Source: Clitopilus passeckerianus (Eukaryota > Basidiomycota > Agaricomycetes > Agaricales > Entolomataceae). From it: DNA of 64,000 nucleotides. Shown here piece after piece: positions 57,427-64,000 of this stretch. The notes beneath the pieces were generated by a model. That model saw only the letters and a list, made by a program, of their open reading frames with translations, did not search any database and was not told the DNA's origin. Position 1 is the stretch's first letter. Each line of letters starts with the position of its first letter. Both the position numbers and the translations under genes were made by a program. The DNA lies in NCBI GenBank assembly GCA_944990035.1, contig CALYLX010000082.1, forward strand, positions 62,001 through 126,000, read 5' to 3'.

Positions 57427-58669
57427 ATGGATGTGGCTTCGGAATTAACTCTGGCATATGCCATTGGGTTCATGCTTGCGGTATTGCATCTGTTTGCACT
57501 CCGTAAATAATGTTACTGACGTCAAATGACGCCAGATTCTCCTGTATGGTCAGAGAACAACCATCTCCAACCTCTTTCATGCACTGATACGGATTAGCAA
57601 GGCGCTAATGCTTGCCTCTTTGTCGTAGCACTTGCCATTGTCTATCGACAAAACCGCCGCCACTCCATAGCAGCTTCACTCAAGGTGTGTGGCCAAAAAA
57701 GCGATGGCAAATCAAAGACATTCAATTTCTACAGGTTTTCTACGCGTTAAACGGCGCGCTCTTTATCAGCGCTACACTCTTTACAGGTGATACAAATGTT
57801 GGGATCTTCTTCTCGTAGTTCTCTAACTCCTTGTATAGGATTTACAATGTCCCAACTTGCGAAAGCATTTGTCACAGACCCAGATGGCCCCAGTGCTTTC
57901 TTGGGTATTACGTCTGCCCGCTTTCACTGGGAGAACATGGCTACCCGTGTCCTAATGGTGTCTACAATGTCAGTGTTCAACGGTCTCATGGTAAGCATGT
58001 CCATACTGTGACGAATGACCACTCATTTCCAGCAGGTATATCGATGCTATGTCATTTGGATGGGTAACATCCGGGCAGTTATCGTACAAATACTCCTGGA
58101 GATAATGATTATTGGTAAGTACCTTTCGTTTCTTCATCTACGAAGCGTTCTTATCGACCTGTCCTAGTCTTCTCTGCCGTCTCCTTCGTCTCTTTTGCTC
58201 GGCCTGACCTCGTCCCACCCATCGTTCTTCATCGCATCGTCGAAGTCGCTGGACCTTTACATTTGACCCAAAACATCTTGAACACCAGTCTGATTGTCTT
58301 CCGTCTGTTTTGGCAACATCGCACTTCTAATGAGGCCGGATTACAAAGATTAGGCCCATCCCTTGTGCAAACGGCTCGGATAATCATTGAGAGCGCTCTG
58401 ATATACACTTTGCTACTGCTTTGCCTCATGATCGTCAACCTGAAGGGTAACGTTTACGCTTACACTCTCCAGGAACTGATTGTTCCAGTGACTGGTGAGT
58501 TATTATACCTAATTTAGTCTAAAACCTTGTTTCTGACAATGTACCACCAGGAATTGTCCTTAACTTGATCGTTGTTCGAGGGTATCTTTTACTTTCCCAT
58601 GTTAGCGCGGAAACGCCATCGAAGATCGTCCTTCGAGACTTACTTCCCCTCCCGAGTAACTCAACCTAA
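57427..58669 (+). CDS. Multi-pass (probably seven-helix) membrane protein
   Basis: Eight exons (57427-57480, 57536-57548, 57629-57684, 57735-57786, 57839-57990, 58036-58114, 58168-58494, 58551-58669) with agreeing phases give 283 residues. The second exon is only 13 nt and completes the first helix (IGFMLAILLYALAIVY). Further hydrophobic segments are FYALNGALFISATLF, MVSTMSVFNGLMVYR with YRCYVIWMGN after it, VIVQILLEIMIIVFSAVSFV, IIIESALIYTLLLLCLMIV and VTGIVLNLIVVRGYLLL. The order DGPSAFL, VYRCYVIW, RIIIESALIY and VTGIVLNLIVVR matches a large Agaricomycete family of seven-helix proteins of unknown role. It resembles receptors in topology only. Confidence 0.8.
57536..57548 (+). other. 13-nt micro-exon in the membrane-protein gene
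   Basis: ATTCTCCTGTATG between introns 57481-57535 (55 nt) and 57549-57628 (80 nt); needed to keep the frame from MLA to ALAIVYRQ. Confidence 0.7.
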
Positions 58670-58869
58670 CTGTATCTAATGTTGTATTCTCTACCTGTAA
58701 CCATAGTCGATAATCTCCTAACTAATTGATGGTACTCCAAGCATTGAAGGCTGGCCGAGCTGGCACCGTCTGATGCATGACCATGGAATACATAATGAAA
58801 ACTATAATTCGCTCTAGCAACTGTACGGAGTTCATACAATTGTGGTTCTGACACGTGGTGGTTCTGCAT

Positions 58870-59964
58870 TCACTCCAGTTCGTCCATCTTCAACGCCCTC
58901 GCCTCCAGGTACGCAATTACCTCATCCACATCTCGCCTCTTCATCGCCGAAAAAGTAGGGCTTGCTCGACTGAGAGCCTCACCGAGGGCCGTACGGGCTT
59001 CGAGGTTGCCATGCAACTCCAGGTCGCGTGTCTTCATATTGTAGAATGGCGGCGGATTTGTACGTCCGAGTGGACCTCCCATAGCACGGTGACTACCGAG
59101 TCCGAAGCCACCATCACGGGCTTCAAGGTCACGCTTAATGCTTGGCTACGTGATAAATATGAGTTATGTGTCAAGAAGCAAGCGAAAATTACTGACCTTG
59201 GATCTGCTAGAATGGAAACGAGCAAAAGGTTAGTCACGAAAGACTTGAGGATGAATGACTCACAGAGGCATGACTGTCCCGATTCTAGGGTGTACGACCG
59301 GTCCATGTCCCAAATGCAGCGGTCGAATGGGTCCTCCTCCCCGGAAGGACAGACCAGGTGGGGTAACTAGACGTGCCAGAAGGATATCTTCTGAACCTTC
59401 GTCCAGGTCTCTTGAGACTATCCTCCTGCAAGTCTACGTGAGAGAAAGCAAGATAGGATATAAAGGCGACATACTTGGAACGAGAAAGGCCGAGGCCGGC
59501 AGGATGCCTGGGCACTCTCATCGTGGATGGTAAAAGTGTCCCGCTAGGAGGATGAAGTCCCTTTAATAGTGCCGACGTGACCATACGTTGTTCGAGCTCC
59601 TCAGAATCCATTGACCGTCTCTGAAAGAACGGTTAGAAAGCCTCAAAATGATGAATCCGGTCGCTAACCTTTGGTCCAAGCCTACAAGTAAATAATTGGT
59701 CGTCAGAATGGATGGTTAAATCGGTCAATGATCGACTCACCTTGGAATGGGATGATTCCCAGTCAGTGGGTTAGTATGAACGACGGGTCCATGTCCCATA
59801 GGAAGTAGTCGAGGTCTGCCATTAATGCCACCCAGGCTGAAGGGTTTTATCGTGCGCTCAGCGATACTCTCGATCTCGGCATCGACAGTCGGTGCTCCTG
59901 CTACCGAGTGCAAAGAGAGTGCAAAAGCGGCAAGAGTAGCGAGTTGAACTTTGGTATGGACCAT
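58870..59964 (-). CDS. Secreted repeat protein with dibasic (Kex2-type) processing sites
   Basis: Six exons (59964-59741, 59681-59669, 59620-59475, 59425-59264, 59206-59197, 59145-58870), two of them 13 and 10 nt, give 276 residues with consistent phase. MVHTKVQLATLAAFALSLHS begins a signal peptide ending at VAGAP. Two related segments follow, GRPRLLPMGHGPVVHTNPLT and GPIRPLHLGHGPVVHPRIGT, and a weaker third (GLGSHRAMGGPLGRTNPPP). They are separated by Lys-Arg pairs: GPKRRSMDSEELEQR, SRSKRIVSRDLDEG, SIKRDLEARDGG and MKRRDVDEVIAYLEAR. Acidic spacers after each KR repeat the pattern D/E-L-E. This is the layout of Kex2-processed repeat proteins, from which short peptides are cut in the Golgi. 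Whether peptides are released, and their role (hyphal wall, signalling), is inference. Confidence 0.78.
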
Positions 59965-61139
59965 GTTTGTTTGCGTTCGGTGAATTCGTTCAACGATGTT
60001 GGTGACGTAGGCTAATTGGGTTGGATGAGTTGTGTAGAGTGAGACCAGCTGAGGAAACGAGGACAGTAAAGAGTGGGTATTTACACATTTCCCAATCGTC
60101 TGACTGAGCCACCCATGAGGAGATTGTAACATCCATGGAAGATCGTAGTGTCCACAAGTGATCTGGGTTGACTAGGCTCCCCAGGCGTTGTAAAGGCAGC
60201 GTATGTGGCATCCTAGGAAAGGATACCTGTTACGAGTCTGTTGATAGGCTCGATAGCTTCATTCTAAGCTCAGGTAGAGGCAGATCCCCGATACTACTAG
60301 TCTGAAGAACAAGGTATCCATGTAGCGGCGAGACCGGTTGATCATGGTTGGTGGAGTAGATGATAGCGAGGCTCATCGCCTTGATGTGACATGGAGACGC
60401 GGATCGAACACAGCGAGTAGAGGAGCCTGTCCACAGATTTTGCTTCTAGTATTTGCATGAGAAATACGGCCGCAAATCAAGCAGCTCTTTATGCCTACTT
60501 TGCGAGCATCATAGACAAACTTCGAAGTCGGGGTGATTATTCAATGATTGTTCCAAGAAAAGACGTGTTGACCTTTTGTTTGAGCGTCGGCAATAAGTGT
60601 GCCGGTTTACCGAGCGCCAGAAATGGGTCTTTGGTCTCACGGCTATTTTCACCTCCGCTCGGACTCTACCACTGGCAACGCCCTAAGATGAAGAGATATT
60701 GCACGAGAGTTTCAGAGCAGCTCAACTTGAACGTTCTGATTTCAAAATGGCAGCAGATTTAATAATGCTTTATTAACGCGCCCTTCAAATTCTTCTCTCA
60801 GAATATCGACGGAAAGTCGAAAATCAGTCGTCTGAGGGGTTGATTGCACCAAATCACACACACAGTGAATCATCTCGACACGAGAAAAGATACATCAGTT
60901 TGGCTGAGCAGAATGGCCGCAAATTTTGACGCATTCCCCAGATCTGAGGTCAATGTAGTCTCACAAATCCGCCACCTTCAGTGGATCCCTTTCCACGTCC
61001 GTATAGAGTTACGTATCATAATCCGGACTTTCGGTATCGTGAGTCGTTCCAGTCCACTGCAGCCTGTCTTTAGGAAGTCCTCATTAGAGTCCTTATGGAT
61101 CATTGTCTAGTTCTGATATGTCGCCACCCTACTTTGATG
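59965..61139. other. Intergenic stretch without recognised gene
   Basis: Holds the promoter of the minus-strand repeat-protein gene. Plus-strand frames at 60457-60762 and 60844-61110 have ATG starts but no recognisable family. Confidence 0.35.
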
Positions 61140-61182
61140 GCTGAGAAAACACCGCTCCTTGGGTTCGATTCCCGGGGGTGTC
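61125..61182 (+). repeat. Truncated tRNA-like sequence on the plus strand
   Basis: GCCACCC near 61122-61128 can pair at six of seven positions with GGGTGTC at 61176-61182, and a T arm with GGGTTCGATTCCC is present, but the region between is about 12 nt too short to hold an anticodon arm. Confidence 0.45.
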
Positions 61183-61321
61183 ATGAATGTCTAGCCGAAC
61201 TGCTGTATATTTTTGTTCAACGAGAGCGAAAATCGATCCCGTTGGCCAGAAGCCACTCGTGAAATTCTTGGTAGTCACCGAAGACGTCATCCTATCCTCC
61301 CCGTCAGCCGCCTTTCATTCG

Positions 61322-61332
61322 AGTATAAAACT
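61322..61332 (+). promoter_or_regulatory. TATA-like element
   Basis: AGTATAAAACT about 200 bp upstream of the ATG at 61526; plausible if the 5' UTR is about 170 nt. Confidence 0.3.
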
Positions 61333-61525
61333 TCACAAAATTCTGACATCTCAAGTTCCTCAGGTCTTCCTTCAACCACCATCACCCTTAGACTCGCTCA
61401 AGCACATTCCTAAAGGCGATCTCGCCAACTTCCATTCATTTGAATAAACACGTTCTTTAAGCATTCAAACTATACTCTACCTCAAAATCCATTTACATTG
61501 ATCTACATCGATACATCCCGCCGAG

Positions 61526-62356
61526 ATGAACATCCTCCTACCCTTCCTCGCCGTACTCGCATTCATAATCTCCCTCCTCCCAGCCTTCTCCTTCTCCCTC
61601 CCGGCCGGGGCTACTCCAGCCCACACCGCTCGGGCGGAATTGAATAAAGCGGGTGTATACAGGTTTCCGCGTGGTATAGGTGGCCTAGGCGGTGGCGGGG
61701 GCGATGTTCTGAAAGTCGTGATCCTGGATATTCTCGTCATTGAAGGGCCTGGATTTAAGACGACCGGACTGGCGGACGACCCAGCTGTATTCACCCCTGG
61801 CTCTACCTCGCGGTCTTCGCCTACTCCGAATGCGAAGCTGATGCCGATTGGTCCAATTCGGTTCACGCCTTTGAATAAAGTCGGTACTAGAGGTCTGGGA
61901 AGAAAGGATGTCGATATTGCACTGGGTGAGGAAATGGGACAGATAAGGAAGAGGCAGAACAACGACCCCAATGCCGACGCCAACAAGAAGTCCACACCGC
62001 GTTCTGGGTCGAACCCTCCAGAGAACAAGCCCGCCGACAACGACGGAGTCACATCCAAGATCTTTGGAACGAATGGAGCGACATCTTCTGCGCCGGGACC
62101 TGTGAAAGATACTCTCGGTTCCACGACGGATGGTGTACGCAGGACGGTTAAGGGTATGGCTGGAGGCGGAACTTCGAAGACGGGTGTTAGAGTTCCGAAT
62201 GAAGTCATTGGGAGGGTGAAGGTTCCGAAAGGCGTTTTGAGGAGGGCTAGCGCTGATCCTGGGCCCGTGCTGGGAGGTGTGGTTTCGAGCAGGGAGGGTG
62301 TGATGGGAGTGCGAGTTCGTGAGTTCGTCGGTGGGCCTCGGGCGCCGTGGTCGTAG
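61526..62356 (+). CDS. Secreted low-complexity protein, unknown
   Basis: Single-exon frame of 276 residues from ATG 61526. MNILLPFLAVLAFIISLLPA begins a strong signal peptide ending near SFSLPAGA. The mature part has a Gly run (GIGGLGGGGGD), a short hydrophobic strand (VLKVVILDILVIEG), a tribasic site (QIRKRQNND), a Ser/Thr/Asn/Pro-rich middle (STPRSGSNPPENKPADND) and Arg/Val/Gly-rich repeats toward the end (VPNEVIGRVKVPKGVLRR). No Cys is seen, so it is not a disulfide-rich effector. Like the gene at 58870-59964 it has basic processing-type sites and could be a propeptide. Lack of introns in this intron-dense region is unusual. No family recognised. Confidence 0.6.
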   Translation: MNILLPFLAVLAFIISLLPAFSFSLPAGATPAHTARAELNKAGVYRFPRGIGGLGGGGGDVLKVVILDILVIEGPGFKTTGLADDPAVFTPGSTSRSSPTPNAKLMPIGPIRFTPLNKVGTRGLGRKDVDIALGEEMGQIRKRQNNDPNADANKKSTPRSGSNPPENKPADNDGVTSKIFGTNGATSSAPGPVKDTLGSTTDGVRRTVKGMAGGGTSKTGVRVPNEVIGRVKVPKGVLRRASADPGPVLGGVVSSREGVMGVRVREFVGGPRAPWS

Positions 62357-62489
62357 TTTCAGCGTAGAAGTCATTTCTATTGTTTTTAGTAGTAAAATTG
62401 GCGGAATTGAACTGGCACTGTGATATTCTATGCGGGATGAGGTTTTTGAGCTCGAGGTAGAAGGTCGATCGTGATTGAGGTGATGCTAA

Positions 62490-62730
62490 GTTCGGATGCA
62501 TCCGTCGGATTTCGGAGTTGGCTCTGACTGTTTTTCGTCATCATTGCCTATCCATCTCTCCCCGAAAACCTGTGTATGACGATCGAAATCTCTTCATCTG
62601 CGAGCATAGATTCGAAGAGAAGTGTTTCCAGAACAAATATGTCATTTGAAGGTGTGTATGTCGAACTGGATGGATGGTTTGCATGGGTTTTGACGTCGGC
62701 GAAGGCGCGATATATGAGAAAACCGACATT
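62490..62730 (-). repeat. Dispersed composite repeat, unit 6 (modules 5 and 6 only)
   Basis: On the minus strand module 5 (62640-62710, ATCCAGTTCGACATACACACC) is followed by module 6 (62500-62530, AAATCCGACGGATGCATCCG), matching the order in unit 5. Confidence 0.5.
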
Positions 62731-64000
62731 CTGGGCAGTGGGATGAGTAACGTCCTTAGCTGGCCTTTGTAGGGTCCAATACCTAGTGGGTATGCCTATC
62801 TCTCTCGCCCTTTACCAGTGGGCCTGTGCTGATGTGGGTTTGTACAGGCGTATGCCTGTCTGTCAATGGCCGGTCAACGTAGTATCGAACCACAACGGTT
62901 CTTCTCTGCCAACGTCTCGATCTCCTCTTCCTTCGAAAGCAGCGGCAGCGATCACTGCTGAATATCTATATCCTGATATACTCGGATGGTATGTTCCCGG
63001 ATCTCGTTTGCTCGTAGTCGTTGAGGCTGACTTTGGTTTTGTGCAGGTGTTCGCGTCCTGTGTCTCTTCTCCCCTGTTGGTCCTCACATGCAAACAGGGA
63101 TAAGAATGCGCTGGCTTGACGTCGTCGAAGGTATGGCCATAGTGTTTGGTCAACCTGGTGGCCGGATTCTGATTCTCGTTTGACTAGATATACCCACTGC
63201 CAGGCGCAGCCACTGTATCTCGTTCATGTCCACATCAAACATCTCCATCGCCAGCCCTTCACGAGACATACCCGCCCATCCTTATATCCTGCTGAAGTAT
63301 CAGAAGACCCAGCTGCCCATGTTCACGCGACGACCACTGGCCCCTCTATGACCATCGTCCTGATAAACTATACTCGCTCCCGCGGTCTCCACTGAATCCT
63401 GAGGCATCGTACGCAATATCTACCTCCTCTCATTTATTGGTCATCCATTCCTCATTCTCCTATCGCTATCGTGGTCATCCTCCACCTGACCCTGGCAAAA
63501 TCGAGAGGCACAAATACGGGAGCTTTCGCTACCAGGGAACCTGTAACCCTGAAGTTGACCGAGTTATGGTCTTGGGAAAGACGTTTATTAAGGAGGGGTA
63601 GGGGTTGGAGAACGTTTGGGGCATGGTGATGAGAGAGCCTTGTGGACGAGGAAGGGGAAGAAGATATGGAAGTGGAAGTGGAAGAAGGAGCTTCCAGTTA
63701 CTCGAAGTTGGCGACTACCCATCCCTCCTCCCAACCACTCGGAGCATCTTCATCACTGGAGGATGTGCATCTGGATAAGGAATCGTAACGTGTACCTTAC
63801 CTTATTTTGAGTGCTCGCATTAATCAACGCTTCCTCGAGCCACTCTGGTATAGTGTCTCATCTGTGTGTCAACGTCGGGAACGGCCAGTGCATCGGTGAT
63901 TTCGCAGTTGATATCGTCCGCTCGGAATGCGCCTAGCCTGAGTCCAGATGTGCCCATAAGAAACCCTACTTCGCCGACAGTGACAGTGTTCCCTCTCTTT
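62731..64000. other. 3' end of the window, no gene called
   Basis: Frames at 62786-63103, 63180-63395 and 63616-63810 have ATG starts but no recognisable family; the stretch resembles the decayed repeat regions in base use. Confidence 0.35.

Overview
The window is nuclear DNA of a filamentous basidiomycete, most likely an Agaricomycete. Genes are split by many short GT-AG introns of about 45-80 nt, and several tiny exons (10, 13, 13 and 25 nt) can be placed with consistent reading phase. The protein families fit: lineage-expanded F-box proteins, DUF6699-like proteins, a NACHT-ankyrin NLR, a TauD-type dioxygenase, a seven-helix membrane protein, small secreted proteins, and a Helitron with both Rep and PIF1-like helicase parts. 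No operons, ribosome binding sites, CRISPR or rRNA are seen. Coordinates of spliced genes below are outer CDS limits; exon borders are given in the text and were worked out by hand from splice signals, phase and family conservation.

Layout. 0.7-3.7 kb: two tandem F-box/LRR-like genes (+). 4.9-5.5 kb: DUF6699-like gene (-). 6.5-10.1 kb: NLR-type NACHT-ankyrin gene (-). 11.3-16.2 kb: decayed dispersed repeat followed by a run of tRNA-like sequences. 16.7-18.2 kb: TauD-family dioxygenase (-) with one frameshift. 18.6-24.6 kb: more repeat plus tRNA-like units around a Trp-rich unknown gene (-) that carries an in-frame TGA. 25.3-32.3 kb: a Helitron with an upstream companion gene, broken by a 1.43-kb terminal-inverted-repeat insertion and by a frameshift. 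33.3-35.5 kb: 15-exon secreted, Cys-rich, putatively GPI-anchored NucA/NucB-like protein (+). 37.9-38.8 kb: small secreted protein (+). 41.9-42.9 kb: secreted His/Asp/Cys-repeat protein (-). 46.8-49.4 kb: decayed repeat. 49.7-51.7 kb: F-box-containing gene (-). 52.8-53.5 kb: second DUF6699-like gene (+). 54.3-56.5 kb: F-box/zinc-finger gene (+). 57.4-58.7 kb: multi-pass membrane protein (+). 58.9-60.0 kb: secreted protein with dibasic (Kex2-type) sites and repeats (-). 61.5-62.4 kb: secreted low-complexity protein (+).

There is no evident pathway; this is an accessory, repeat-rich neighbourhood of regulators (F-box, NLR), secreted proteins and mobile DNA. The most unusual material is (i) a composite dispersed repeat that is repeatedly followed by degenerate tRNA-like modules, (ii) the TIR element inside the Helitron, whose removal restores the frame, (iii) the Kex2-type repeat protein with micro-exons, and (iv) the NLR whose Walker A loop lies on a 25-nt exon.
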